Positions 53,652 through 62,859 of a stretch of 64,000 nt of DNA are shown here, one piece after another (the first letter of the stretch is position 1; every line of letters starts with the position of its first letter). Source of the DNA: Paraburkholderia sp. DHOC27 (GTDB lineage Bacteria; Pseudomonadota; Gammaproteobacteria; Burkholderiales; Burkholderiaceae); the NCBI RefSeq assembly GCF_003429005.1, contig NZ_QVQV01000002.1, positions 248,001-312,000 of the forward strand, written 5' to 3'. A program made the position numbers and the translations under genes. Below the pieces are notes generated by a model that saw only the letters and a list, made by a program, of their open reading frames with translations, was not told the DNA's origin and did not search any database.

Positions 53652-54839
53652 TCAAGCCCGCAGTACGGAGAAACTCTGCTCGATGTCCGCGCGCAGATCC
53701 GCTTCTTCTTCCAGCCCGATATAGAAACGCACCAGTGTGCCGCGCTTGCCCCAGCGCTCGACGCTGCGCATCGACGCGATGTCGTATGGCATTACGAGGC
53801 TGTGCGCCCCGCCCCAGCTCCAGCCAATCGAAAACAGTTCGAGCGCCTCGCAGAACGCATCCACTTGCGCCGCACTGTATTGCGCATCCAGTACGATCGA
53901 AAACAGGCCACCCGCGCCCGTGAAGTCACGTTCATAAAACTCATGCCCGGGGCAATCCGGCAAGGCCGGATGCAACACGGTAGCGACCTCCGGGCGCGTC
54001 TTCAGCCAATGAGCGAGCGCGAGCGCGCTGCGGTCGTGCTGCTCGAAACGCACCTTCATGCTCGGCAGGCTGCGCAGAATCAGCGAACAATCGTCCGACG
54101 ACACACCCACGCCCATGCGCATGCGCGCGGCTTTGAGCTTCAGATGGAGTTCCTGGTCCACGGTAATGGTCGCGCCCATCATCACGTCGCTGCCGCCGGA
54201 TTGGTACTTGGTCAACGCCTGCACCGAAATATCGACGCCATGCTCGAACGGCCGGAACGCGAGGCCCGCTGACCACGTGTTGTCGATCGCGGTGACGACG
54301 TTGCGCGCCCGCGCGGCGGCGGCGAGAGCCGGTATGTCGCTGACTTCCATCGTCACGGAGCCCGGTGCTTCGAGCCACAACAGACGCGTATTCGGTTGAA
54401 TCAGATCCGCGATGCCCGCGCCGATCATGGGATCGTAATAGCGCGTGGTAATGCCGAAGTCGCGCGCCAGCCAGTCGCCGTGATCGCGATTCGGTGCGTA
54501 GACGTTATCCGGAATCAGCACGTCGTCGCCAGTCTTGACGAGGCCGAAGTACACATTGGAAATCGCCGACAGACCCGACGGCTGCAACAACGCATGATTG
54601 CCGCCTTCGAGCGCGGCGAGCCGTTGCGCGAGCGTGAGCGAGGTCGGCGTGGCGTGCAGACCGTAGCGCCATTGCGCGTCGCTGCGCCAGTCGATCGCGC
54701 GCATCGTGGCGAGATCCGGAAACACGACCGTCGAGGCGCGCGTCACCGGCACCGCGAACGATTCGAAGCCAGGCGTGAGCTTGTCTTCCGCCTGCACGAT
54801 GCGGGTTTGCAGAGCGCGCTTAGGTTTGGATTGAGTCAT
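53652..54839 (-). CDS. metC: Cystathionine beta-lyase-like PLP enzyme
   Basis: A 395-residue fold-type I enzyme of the Cys/Met metabolism family. The PLP lysine is Lys211 in ALTKYQSGGSD. The substrate-site tyrosine region is WRYGLHATPTS near 57-67, LQPSGLSAI lies at about 85, and the C-terminus GWSWGGAHSLVMPYD is typical of cystathionine beta-lyases. It cleaves cystathionine to homocysteine, pyruvate and ammonia. Convergent with serB. Confidence 0.9.
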   Translation of the reverse strand: MTQSKPKRALQTRIVQAEDKLTPGFESFAVPVTRASTVVFPDLATMRAIDWRSDAQWRYGLHATPTSLTLAQRLAALEGGNHALLQPSGLSAISNVYFGLVKTGDDVLIPDNVYAPNRDHGDWLARDFGITTRYYDPMIGAGIADLIQPNTRLLWLEAPGSVTMEVSDIPALAAAARARNVVTAIDNTWSAGLAFRPFEHGVDISVQALTKYQSGGSDVMMGATITVDQELHLKLKAARMRMGVGVSSDDCSLILRSLPSMKVRFEQHDRSALALAHWLKTRPEVATVLHPALPDCPGHEFYERDFTGAGGLFSIVLDAQYSAAQVDAFCEALELFSIGWSWGGAHSLVMPYDIASMRSVERWGKRGTLVRFYIGLEEEADLRADIEQSFSVLRA

Positions 54840-54888
54840 CGTTGGATTCCTGCTTGCGCATGATGGACGCGGCCGGCGCGCTGGCCGG

Positions 54889-55596
54889 TCATTCGCCCGT
54901 AGTGAGATTGTTCACGCCGTTCACGGCGTGCGCTGCAGAAGGTGCTGACTTCGTAGCCGGTGTGGCGGCTGTGGGTGCCGGTGCTGCCCCCGCGGGCTGT
55001 GCCTGCGTTTGCGCGTCCGGTGCGGCGTCAGCAGGCGCCGGGGGCTGGGCGGCAGTAGGCGGCGGCACGGGTTGCCCCGCGGCGAGCGGACGAAGATCGA
55101 ATGCCTGCGGGTCGGAGTCATCCACGTTCATGCGGTCACCCGCCACCGAGCCATCGGCGGCAAACTTGCCGACCCAGTTGCCGGTGATGTGGGTACCGTC
55201 GTTCGACTCCTCGACTTCGAGGGTGTCGCCGTCGCGGTCGCCCGCGATCAGGATGACTTCGCCGGTATCGGTGAACTGATATTCGCCGTGCACGCCGGAT
55301 GGGTCATCGGACTTCGGTCCAAGGCGCAGCACGATCTGGCGCTTGCCAAGCATGCCCACCAGGCGCGGAAACTTCGCGAATTCCGCGCTCGGTTTGAGCG
55401 GCAACTGGATGGGCGGCGGCGCGGCCAGTTCTTTCACGGCGTCGCTTTGCGCCCAGGCGGTGCTCGATGCCAGCATGCCAGCACTTGCCACAACGCCCGT
55501 CAGTAGCAGCACGGCCAACGCGCTGCGGCGCAGGCGTTGCATGCTCACGCCGCAAGTCGACGCGCGAGCCGGGGCCGTCGTCGCTGCGGTATTCAT
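54889..55596 (-). CDS. Exported protein of unknown function
   Basis: About 235 residues. A hydrophobic signal segment (RRSALAVLLLTGVVASAGML) ends in TAWAQ, so it is exported. The central part (about 70-165) is beta-rich with an EYQFTDTGEVILIAGDRDGDTLE stretch; the tail is Ala, Pro and Gln rich. The start is unclear: the ATG complementary to 55594-55596 has AAAGGG at good spacing, and ATGs at 55605 and 55623 are alternatives. It follows bktB on the same strand. I do not recognise the domain. Confidence 0.65.
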   Translation of the reverse strand: MNTAATTAPARASTCGVSMQRLRRSALAVLLLTGVVASAGMLASSTAWAQSDAVKELAAPPPIQLPLKPSAEFAKFPRLVGMLGKRQIVLRLGPKSDDPSGVHGEYQFTDTGEVILIAGDRDGDTLEVEESNDGTHITGNWVGKFAADGSVAGDRMNVDDSDPQAFDLRPLAAGQPVPPPTAAQPPAPADAAPDAQTQAQPAGAAPAPTAATPATKSAPSAAHAVNGVNNLTTGE

Positions 55597-55669
55597 GCCG
55601 CTCATCCCTTTCGATTCATGCATCCGTCTCTTCCTGTTTCCATCACGCAAGGCAATCCGCTGCCCCGCA

Positions 55670-56854
55670 TCAGATCCGCTCGAAAATCGCCGCGATGCCC
55701 TGACCGCCACCAATGCACATCGTCACGAGCGCGTAGCGTCCGCCGATGCGCTGCAATTCGTAGAGCGCCTTCACTGTGATCAACGCACCGGTCGCACCGA
55801 TCGGATGACCAAGCGAAATGCCGGAGCCGTTCGGATTCACCTTCGCGGGATCGAGCCCGAGTTCCTTGCTGACCGCGCATGCCTGAGCGGCAAAGGCCTC
55901 GTTGGCTTCGATCACGTCGAGGTCCGCGACGCTCAAGCCGGCGCGCTCCAGTACCTTGCGCGTGGCCGGCACCGGACCGATGCCCATATACGCCGGATCG
56001 ACACCGGCGTGTGCATACGCGACGAGGCGCGCCAGCGGCTTCGCGCCGCGCTGCTCGGCGACGCTGCGCTCCATCAGCACGACAGCGGCCGCCGCATCGT
56101 TGATGCCGGACGCATTGCCCGCCGTCACCGTGCCGTTGTCCTTTGCGAACACCGGCTTCAGCTTCGAGAAGTCGTCCGCCGACGCATTCATGCGCACGTG
56201 CTCGTCCTGCTCGAACACGACCTCGCCCATCTTCGAGGCCAGCGTGACCGGCAGAATCTGTTCCTTGAAATAACCGCTGCTGATGGCGTGCGCGGCGCGG
56301 CGATGCGATTCGAGCGCCAGTGCGTCCTGCGCGTCGCGCGAGACGTCGTATTTTTTGGCGACGTTCTCGGCCGTCACGCCCATATGGATGCCCTGGAACG
56401 GATCGTTCAGCGCACCGAGCATCATGTCGACCAGACGCGCATCGCCCATGCGCTGGCCGAAGCGTGCCGCCGGCATCATGTACGGCGCCCGGCTCATGTT
56501 CTCGGCGCCGCCGCCAATGGCGATGTCCGCGTCGCCCAACAGGATGCTTTGCGCAGCGGAGACGATGGCCTGCAGACCCGAGCCGCACAGGCGATTGACG
56601 GTCAGCGCGGGCGCATGTTGCGCGACGCCGCCATTCAGCGCCGCGACGCGCGCGAGGTACATGTCCTTCGGCTCGGTGTGCACCACGTTGCCGAACACGA
56701 CATGCCCGACTTCGTCACCCGACACCTGCGCGCGCGACAACACTTCGCGCACCACGCGGGAACCGAGATCGGTCGGCGAGAAATCCTTCAGACTGCCGCC
56801 GAAATCGCCGATTGCCGTACGCACACCGCTGACTACTACGACTTCCCGTTGCAT
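55670..56854 (-). CDS. bktB: Beta-ketothiolase BktB-type acetyl-CoA acyltransferase
   Basis: A 394-residue thiolase. Catalytic Cys90 lies in NRLCGSGLQ, the His in [16 protein letters not shown] and the second Cys in CIGGGQG. The whole sequence closely resembles, from memory, Ralstonia eutropha BktB. That enzyme also condenses propionyl-CoA with acetyl-CoA and supplies C5 monomers for PHA. Start at the ATG complementary to 56852-56854 with AGGAG upstream. A second thiolase, phaA, lies 5 kb away. Confidence 0.93.
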   Translation of the reverse strand: MQREVVVVSGVRTAIGDFGGSLKDFSPTDLGSRVVREVLSRAQVSGDEVGHVVFGNVVHTEPKDMYLARVAALNGGVAQHAPALTVNRLCGSGLQAIVSAAQSILLGDADIAIGGGAENMSRAPYMMPAARFGQRMGDARLVDMMLGALNDPFQGIHMGVTAENVAKKYDVSRDAQDALALESHRRAAHAISSGYFKEQILPVTLASKMGEVVFEQDEHVRMNASADDFSKLKPVFAKDNGTVTAGNASGINDAAAAVVLMERSVAEQRGAKPLARLVAYAHAGVDPAYMGIGPVPATRKVLERAGLSVADLDVIEANEAFAAQACAVSKELGLDPAKVNPNGSGISLGHPIGATGALITVKALYELQRIGGRYALVTMCIGGGQGIAAIFERI

Positions 56855-56870
56855 TGCTCGCTCCTGTTTC

Positions 56871-56920
56871 GTTCCTGCTTGTTCCAGTTGGTTCCTGTTT
56901 GTTCGTGCCTGTTCCGATGT
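56871..56920. repeat. Five 10-bp degenerate tandem repeats upstream of bktB
   Basis: GTTCCTGCTT, GTTCCAGTTG, GTTCCTGTTT, GTTCGTGCCT and GTTCCGATGT lie end to end, a period of one helical turn. They sit 17-66 bases upstream of the bktB ATG on the minus strand, in the leader or promoter region. Confidence 0.75.
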
Positions 56921-56969
56921 CGTACGAGGCCTCCACCTTCCCGCGGCAGGCACGTATGCCTGCGCAGTC

Positions 56970-57911
56970 TCAGCCGTTCAACACCTTCTCGACCGTGGCG
57001 CGATCCGGAATCGGCGTCACCGCGCCGAACCCCTGGGTCGACAACGCCGCCGCGACGTTTGCGTAACGCGCCGCGCTGAACGGATCGTCTCCCGCGACGA
57101 TGCGCGCGATGAACGCGCCGCCGAAGCAATCGCCGGCACCGGTTGCATCCACGGCATTGACGACGTGTCCGGGCACCACGCGGCGTTCGTCCGGCGTGGC
57201 GATATACGACCCCTGCTTGCCGAGCTTGAGCGCGACCACGCGGGGCCCGAGCGCCAGCAGAAAATCGACGATCTCGTCGCGGCCGGTAAGGCCCGTGAGC
57301 GCCGTCACGTCATCCCAGCTAGGCAGGCAGATGTCAGTCTGACGGATCGCCTCGAGCATCACCGCGCGTGCTCGCGCGAGCGGCCACAGCTTCAGACGCA
57401 GATTGGTGTCGAAGCTGACCTGCACGCCGTGCGCGCGGGCGTGGCTGATCGCGCCTAGCGCCGCGTCGCAGGCGCTCATGCTGATGGCGAGACTGATGCC
57501 GGACAGATGCAACACCTGCGCCGACTTGATGGCGTCGAGCGGCAGATCGGCCGGCGCATAACGGCTCGCGGCCGAACCCGCGCGCAGATAATCGAACTGG
57601 TGCCCGGCCGGTCCGTGCGACACGAAATACACGCCGGTCGGCGCCTGGCTATCCACCTTGACCCACGCGGTTTCCACCGCCTCACACTGCCACAGGTCGA
57701 CCAGCAGACGCCCGAAGTGATCCGCGCCCACCGCGGACACGAAACCGCTCGGCACGCCCTGACGCGCCGCGGCGATGCAGAAGTTCGAGGTGTCGCCGCC
57801 GAAGCCTTGCAGATACTGCGGGTGGTCTTTGACCGACTGATTGAATTCGACCATCGCCTCGCCGAGCGCGAGGATGGCTGGCGTGCTGACAGGCGGGGTC
57901 GCTTCACTCAT
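56970..57911 (-). CDS. kdgK: PfkB-family sugar kinase, likely 2-dehydro-3-deoxygluconokinase
   Basis: A 313-residue ribokinase-fold kinase. The N-terminal glycine pair region is GFGGDTSNFCIAAARQG (about 36-52), with LALGEAMVEF preceding. The C-terminal catalytic signature is DATGAGDCFGGAF. It would phosphorylate 2-keto-3-deoxygluconate to feed the Entner-Doudoroff route. Three bases separate it from rimO upstream on the same strand, so the two are co-transcribed. Substrate rests on overall resemblance. Confidence 0.85.
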   Translation of the reverse strand: MSEATPPVSTPAILALGEAMVEFNQSVKDHPQYLQGFGGDTSNFCIAAARQGVPSGFVSAVGADHFGRLLVDLWQCEAVETAWVKVDSQAPTGVYFVSHGPAGHQFDYLRAGSAASRYAPADLPLDAIKSAQVLHLSGISLAISMSACDAALGAISHARAHGVQVSFDTNLRLKLWPLARARAVMLEAIRQTDICLPSWDDVTALTGLTGRDEIVDFLLALGPRVVALKLGKQGSYIATPDERRVVPGHVVNAVDATGAGDCFGGAFIARIVAGDDPFSAARYANVAAALSTQGFGAVTPIPDRATVEKVLNG

Positions 57912-57914
57912 CGT

Positions 57915-59306
57915 TTAGACCTCGCCCCACAGGTCGTGGCCGTCGGCGCCGGTGATTTTCACCGAAACGAATTCGCCGACCTTGTAGCGCTTCGAGGCCT
58001 TGGTGGACGGCGCGATATACACGACGCCGTCGATTTCCGGCGCATCGGCAGCGGTGCGGCCGATGCCGCCATCGGCATTGATCTCGTCGACCAGTACCTT
58101 GAGCGTCTTGCCGACCTTGCGGGCAATGCGCCTGGCCGACACCTGTTCGGCCACTTCCATGAAGCGCGCGCGACGTTCCTCGCGCACTTCGTCGGGCAAC
58201 GCGCCGTCGAGTTCATTGGCGCCCGCGCCTTCCACCGGCGAGTAAGCAAAACAGCCCACGCGGTCCAGTTCGGCCTCGCGGATGAAGTCCAGCAGCGTCT
58301 CGAACTGTTCTTCCGTTTCGCCCGGGAAGCCCGCAATGAAGGTGCTGCGGATCGTCAGATCGGGGCACATCTCGCGCCATGCGCGCACGCGCTCCAGCAC
58401 CTTCTCGGCGTTGGCGGGACGCTTCATGCGCTTCAACACTTCAGGATGGGCGTGCTGGAACGGCACGTCCAGATACGGCAGCACGTGGCCCTTGTACGGA
58501 CCTTGCGCCATCATCGGAATCACTTCATCCACGCTCGGATACGGGTAGACGTAGTGCAGACGCACCCACGCACCGTACTGCGCGGCGAGTTCGCCGAGCG
58601 CGGCCACGAGGTCCGTCATGCGGGTCTTGATGGGCTTGCCGTTCCAGAAGCCCGTGCGGTACTTGACGTCTACACCGTAGGCGCTCGTGTCCTGCGAAAT
58701 CACGAGCAGTTCCTTGACGCCGGACTTGAAGAGGTTTTCTGCTTCGAGCATCACTTCCGCCACCGGACGCGAGACCAGATCGCCGCGCATGGACGGGATG
58801 ATGCAGAAGGTGCAGCGATGATTGCAGCCCTCGGAGATCTTCAGATACGCGTAGTGGCGCGGCGTGAGCTTGACGCCAGCGGCGGGCACCAGATCGACGA
58901 ACGGATCGTGCGGCTTCGGCAGATGGCTGTGCACCGCCTGCATGACTTCACCGAGCGCATGCGGCCCGGTCACGGCCAGCACCTTGGGGTGCACTTCTTC
59001 GATCAGGCCGGAGCCGCTGGCGCTTTTCTTCGCGCCGAGGCAGCCGGTGACGATCACCTTGCCGTTTTCCGTGAGCGCTTCGCCGATTGCATCGAGGCTT
59101 TCCTGCACCGCTTCGTCGATGAAGCCGCAGGTGTTGACCACCACCAGATCCGCACCGTCGTAGGTGCCGGAAATCTCATAGCCCTCGGCGCGCAGTTGCG
59201 TGATGATCTGCTCGGAATCGACCAGGGCTTTTGGGCAGCCGAGGGAGACGAAGCCGACCTTGGGATTCGCCGCGGGCTTAGTGTTTGTTTCTAAAGAAGT
59301 TTTCAA
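57915..59306 (-). CDS. rimO: Ribosomal protein S12 methylthiotransferase RimO
   Basis: About 463 residues from TTG 59306. A radical-SAM methylthiotransferase that modifies Asp of S12. The N-terminal MTTase domain has [15 protein letters not shown] and [11 protein letters not shown]; the radical-SAM motif is [16 protein letters not shown]; the C-terminus is a TRAM domain. No ATG exists near the start. The alternatives are TTG 59306 ([11 protein letters not shown]), preferred because homology begins soon after, and TTG 59384. It precedes kdgK in the same operon. Confidence 0.93.
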   Translation of the reverse strand: MKTSLETNTKPAANPKVGFVSLGCPKALVDSEQIITQLRAEGYEISGTYDGADLVVVNTCGFIDEAVQESLDAIGEALTENGKVIVTGCLGAKKSASGSGLIEEVHPKVLAVTGPHALGEVMQAVHSHLPKPHDPFVDLVPAAGVKLTPRHYAYLKISEGCNHRCTFCIIPSMRGDLVSRPVAEVMLEAENLFKSGVKELLVISQDTSAYGVDVKYRTGFWNGKPIKTRMTDLVAALGELAAQYGAWVRLHYVYPYPSVDEVIPMMAQGPYKGHVLPYLDVPFQHAHPEVLKRMKRPANAEKVLERVRAWREMCPDLTIRSTFIAGFPGETEEQFETLLDFIREAELDRVGCFAYSPVEGAGANELDGALPDEVREERRARFMEVAEQVSARRIARKVGKTLKVLVDEINADGGIGRTAADAPEIDGVVYIAPSTKASKRYKVGEFVSVKITGADGHDLWGEV

Positions 59307-59807
59307 CTTGACATCCAATTTTGCGCCGGCAGGCTGCCCAGCGATACGTAATCCCGATATTTTACCCGTATGGCGAAATGGCAACGGACTGTCTGATGCG
59401 GAGGGTTGCGGTAAAGGCAGGGGCGCTGATCTGCTGAAGACAGGTATCTCGAAAGCATTCTGCGCGTAGCGAAATGCGATGCGCGATGGTCAAACTGAGT
59501 GTAGACGCGAGTATCGTCGTGGAACATCAAGGCCAAAGACACCCGTCGGGACGCATATACCTTTCGCCCCCGAAAATGAAAACAGCCGCTTCGAGCGGCT
59601 GTTTGGCGGCGCGTGGCCGTATTTGTCGCCAGGTTGCCCCGTTCGACGGTCGATTGAGGTTTGCCTCAATCGTCTGAAGATAGTAAGCGCGAGACGCCTC
59701 GGCGTCAACCCGCTGCGCATCGGATTTGTCGATGCGGTCAACTTGCAGCTCATGAAGCGCGTGAAATAGCGGGCCGTCCCTCAACCGGGCAGCGCGCCGC
59801 CACCCCG
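59307..59807. other. Intergenic region between rimO and phaR
   Basis: About 500 bases, with the rimO promoter expected near its right part. Two hairpins lie here: 59580-59604 (AAACAGCCGCT/AGCGGCTGTTT, tri-loop) and 59651-59672 (CGATTGAGG/CCTCAATCG, 4-base loop). The first has only a weak T tract on the minus strand. No convincing gene was seen. Confidence 0.5.
59580..59604 (-). terminator. Possible terminator of the phaR side
   Basis: An 11-bp perfect stem with a tri-loop and an adjacent TTTTCATTTT tract on the minus strand, about 200 bases after the phaR stop. Confidence 0.5.
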
Positions 59808-60416
59808 TTACTTCTTCTCCGGCTCCGGACTAGCCTGCGGATTCGCGGGCGGAGTCGTCGCCGCAGCCGGTGCAGCCGGAGTAAACGGGAACGTGCTGAA
59901 CATGTTCTTTGCCTGGTTCTGCATCTGCTCCTGCATCTGCACGAACATGTTCTTCGACTGCTCGATGTAGCTGGTCATCATGCCCTGCATCATCGGCGCC
60001 TGCATGTTCATGAACTGCGACCAGACCTCGGGGTTCATCGCCTTGCCTTCGTACAGATTCTTCGACTGGTCGGCGAGCTTGGCCTGGATGTCGATGAACG
60101 CCTGGATGTTTTTCTCCAGGTACGTGCCCATCATCCCCTGCATCGCGTGTCCGTAGAAACGGATGATCTGCGAGAGCATCGACGACGAAAACATCGGCAG
60201 ACCGCCGCTCTCTTCTTCCAGAATGATCTGCAGCAGAATGGCGCGCGTCAGGTCCTCGTTGCTCTTCGCATCGATGACCTTGAAATCCTCCTGATCCAGC
60301 ACGAGCTGCTTGACATCGGTCAGCGTGATGTACGTGCTTGTCTCGGTGTCATACAGCCGACGGTTCGGATATTTCTTGATGAGTCGTTCGGCAGTTTTCT
60401 TTGTAGTAGTGGTCAT
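59808..60416 (-). CDS. phaR: Polyhydroxybutyrate synthesis repressor PhaR
   Basis: A 202-residue regulator. The PHB/PHA accumulation DNA-binding region is ERLIKKYPNRRLYDTETSTYITL (about 10-33). The middle is a helical region, and a Met- and Gln-rich segment MQEQMQNQAKNMF is followed by a Pro/Ala-rich tail. PhaR binds PHB granules and represses phasin and pha genes until granules form. It ends the phaC-A-B-R cluster. Confidence 0.95.
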   Translation of the reverse strand: MTTTTKKTAERLIKKYPNRRLYDTETSTYITLTDVKQLVLDQEDFKVIDAKSNEDLTRAILLQIILEEESGGLPMFSSSMLSQIIRFYGHAMQGMMGTYLEKNIQAFIDIQAKLADQSKNLYEGKAMNPEVWSQFMNMQAPMMQGMMTSYIEQSKNMFVQMQEQMQNQAKNMFSTFPFTPAAPAAATTPPANPQASPEPEKK

Positions 60417-60562
60417 TTAACGCCTTTGAGCGCCATTGAAGCGCAGAAACGGCGTCCTGTCGCCAGCGCAACCGGATCTTCGGTTACGCCTGCGAGACGC
60501 CGCCACAAACACCTGACCTTGCAGCACCCCGCTCACGGTAGTGAGCGAAGGTGCCACGCCGA

Positions 60563-61303
60563 TCAGCCCATATGCAGACCGCCATTCAGCGAAAAATCGG
60601 CACCCGTGGAGAAGCCCGATTCCTCCGACGCGAGCCACGCGACGATCGAACCGATTTCATCCGGCTGGCCGAGACGGCGCACCGGAATCGTCGCAACGAT
60701 CTTTTCCAGCACATCCGGGCGGATCGACTTCACCATGTCCGTGCCGATATAACCCGGCGACACGGTGTTGACCGTCACACCCTTGGTTGCCACTTCCTGC
60801 GCCAGCGACATCGTGAAGCCGTGAATACCGGCCTTGGCAGTCGAGTAGTTGGTCTGCCCGAACTGCCCCTTCTGCCCGTTCACCGACGAGATGTTGATGA
60901 CACGGCCAAATCCTCGCTCGACCATGCCGTCGATCACCTGCTTGGTGACGTTGAACAGGCTCGTCAGGTTGGTGTCGATCACCGCCGTCCAGTCTTCGTG
61001 GGTCATCTTGCGGAACACCACATCGCGCGTGATGCCGGCGTTGTTCACCAGCACGTCGATCTCGCCGACTTCGGCTTTCACCTTGTCGAACGCGGCCTTG
61101 GTCGAATCCCAGTCGCCCACGTTGCCTTCCGAGGCGATGAAGTCGAAACCGAGTGCCTTCTGCTCGTCGAGCCACTTGACGCGGCGCGGTGAGTTCGGGC
61201 CGCAGCCCGCGACGACCTTGAAGCCTTCCTTGTGGAGACGCTGGCAGATGCTCGTGCCGATTCCACCCATCCCGCCCGTTACATACGCAATTCGCTGTGC
61301 CAT
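60563..61303 (-). CDS. phaB: Acetoacetyl-CoA reductase PhaB
   Basis: A 246-residue short-chain dehydrogenase. The NADPH loop is VTGGMGGIG (about 8-16), NNAG is at 87-90, and the catalytic residues are Ser140, Tyr153 and Lys157 (YSTAK). It reduces acetoacetyl-CoA to (R)-3-hydroxybutyryl-CoA for PHB synthesis. It lies 146 bases upstream of phaR and 204 bases downstream of phaA. Confidence 0.97.
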   Translation of the reverse strand: MAQRIAYVTGGMGGIGTSICQRLHKEGFKVVAGCGPNSPRRVKWLDEQKALGFDFIASEGNVGDWDSTKAAFDKVKAEVGEIDVLVNNAGITRDVVFRKMTHEDWTAVIDTNLTSLFNVTKQVIDGMVERGFGRVINISSVNGQKGQFGQTNYSTAKAGIHGFTMSLAQEVATKGVTVNTVSPGYIGTDMVKSIRPDVLEKIVATIPVRRLGQPDEIGSIVAWLASEESGFSTGADFSLNGGLHMG

Positions 61304-61507
61304 AAACCACGCTCCATTATCGTTTTACCGAGGCGCCGATCGGCCACCTCTTGCCTCGCCTTTACGCATCATCTCCGCTGCCGCCGGGCGACCGGCCGGC
61401 GAGGACCTCTGCCGCATACCAACACCTGCTACTTGCCGCGCACGCCTGCTGCCCTGAAGCACACAGACGCGCGACCAGACACGCAAACGCGCGCGGCCAG
61501 ACTGCGA

Positions 61508-62689
61508 TCAGGCGCGCTCGACTGCCAGCGCCACGCCCATGCCGCCGCCGATACACAGCGAAGCCAGGCCCTTCTTCGCATCGCGCTTCTGCATTTCATG
61601 CAGCAACGTGACGAGAATCCGGCAACCGGACGCGCCGATCGGATGGCCGATGGCAATCGCGCCGCCGTTCACGTTGATCTTCGAGGTGTCCCAGCCCATC
61701 TGCTGATGCACAGCCAGCGCCTGCGCGGCGAACGCTTCGTTGATTTCCATCAGGTCCAGTTCCGCGGGCGTCCAGCCGGCGCGTTCCAGGCAGCGGCGCG
61801 ACGCCGGCACCGGGCCCATGCCCATCACCTTCGGATCGACGCCTGCGTTCGCATACGCCTTGATGCGTGCGAGCGGCGTGAGACCGAGCGCCTCGGCCTT
61901 CTTCGCCGACATCACCACCACGGCGGCGGCGCCGTCGTTCAGACCCGACGCGTTGGCGGCCGTCACCGTGCCTTCCTTCGAGAAGGCCGGCTTCAGACCG
62001 GCGAGCGATTCGGCCGTCACACCGTGACGCACGAACTCGTCCGTGGCGAAGCGCAGCGGTTCGCCTTTGCGTTGCGGGATCTCGACCGGCACGATTTCGT
62101 CGTCGAAACGGCCGGACTTTTGCGCGGCTTCCGCCTTGTTCTGCGACAGCGCGGCGAAAGCGTCCTGCTGCTCGCGCGTGATGCCGTATTCGCGCGCGAC
62201 GTTCTCAGCGGTCGTGCCCATGTGGTACTGGTTGAAAGCGTCCCACAGACCGTCGACGATCATGCTGTCGATCAGCTTGGCGTCGCCCATGCGGAAGCCG
62301 TCACGCGAACCCGGCAGCACGTGCGGCGCGGCGCTCATGTTTTCCTGGCCGCCGGCCACGACGATATCCGCGTCGCCGGCGATGATGGCGTTGGCTGCCA
62401 GCATCACGGCTTTCAGACCCGAGCCGCAGACCTTGTTGATCGTCATGCCCGGCACTGCCGTGGGCAGCCCTGCCTTGATCAACGCCTGGCGCGCCGGATT
62501 CTGCCCGGAGCCTGCCGTCAACACCTGCCCCATGATGACTTCGCTGACCTGCTCCGGTTTCACGCCGGCGCGTTCGAGCGCGGCACGAATCACGATGGCG
62601 CCGAGTTCGGGCGCGGCGGTCTTCGCCAGCGACCCACCGAATTTACCCACTGCCGTACGTGCGGCCGATACGATCACTACATCAGTCAT
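61508..62689 (-). CDS. phaA: Acetyl-CoA acetyltransferase PhaA
   Basis: A 393-residue thiolase. Catalytic Cys88 is in NKVCGSG; the His motif [17 protein letters not shown] and the terminal CIGGGMG carry the other active-site residues. It condenses two acetyl-CoA molecules to acetoacetyl-CoA, the first step of PHB formation. Canonical position after phaC. Confidence 0.97.
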   Translation of the reverse strand: MTDVVIVSAARTAVGKFGGSLAKTAAPELGAIVIRAALERAGVKPEQVSEVIMGQVLTAGSGQNPARQALIKAGLPTAVPGMTINKVCGSGLKAVMLAANAIIAGDADIVVAGGQENMSAAPHVLPGSRDGFRMGDAKLIDSMIVDGLWDAFNQYHMGTTAENVAREYGITREQQDAFAALSQNKAEAAQKSGRFDDEIVPVEIPQRKGEPLRFATDEFVRHGVTAESLAGLKPAFSKEGTVTAANASGLNDGAAAVVVMSAKKAEALGLTPLARIKAYANAGVDPKVMGMGPVPASRRCLERAGWTPAELDLMEINEAFAAQALAVHQQMGWDTSKINVNGGAIAIGHPIGASGCRILVTLLHEMQKRDAKKGLASLCIGGGMGVALAVERA

Positions 62690-62859
62690 TTCAATTTCCT
62701 CCGGACTTCGCGGCCAACTGCTCCGCCACCCTTCAAGTTAAACATCCATTCGCCTACTAGTGTCGCGTTGCCCCGTGCTCATCACGCTGATGCTGGATGC
62801 CTGGGCCGCCTGTTCGTTCGTGATCGCGTTGTGCCTGCTTCCTCGTTGTGCCTGCTTCG

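Noticed and set aside
57507..59294. 595-codon plus-strand frame opposite kdgK and rimO
   Set aside because: Antisense shadow of two well-identified genes.
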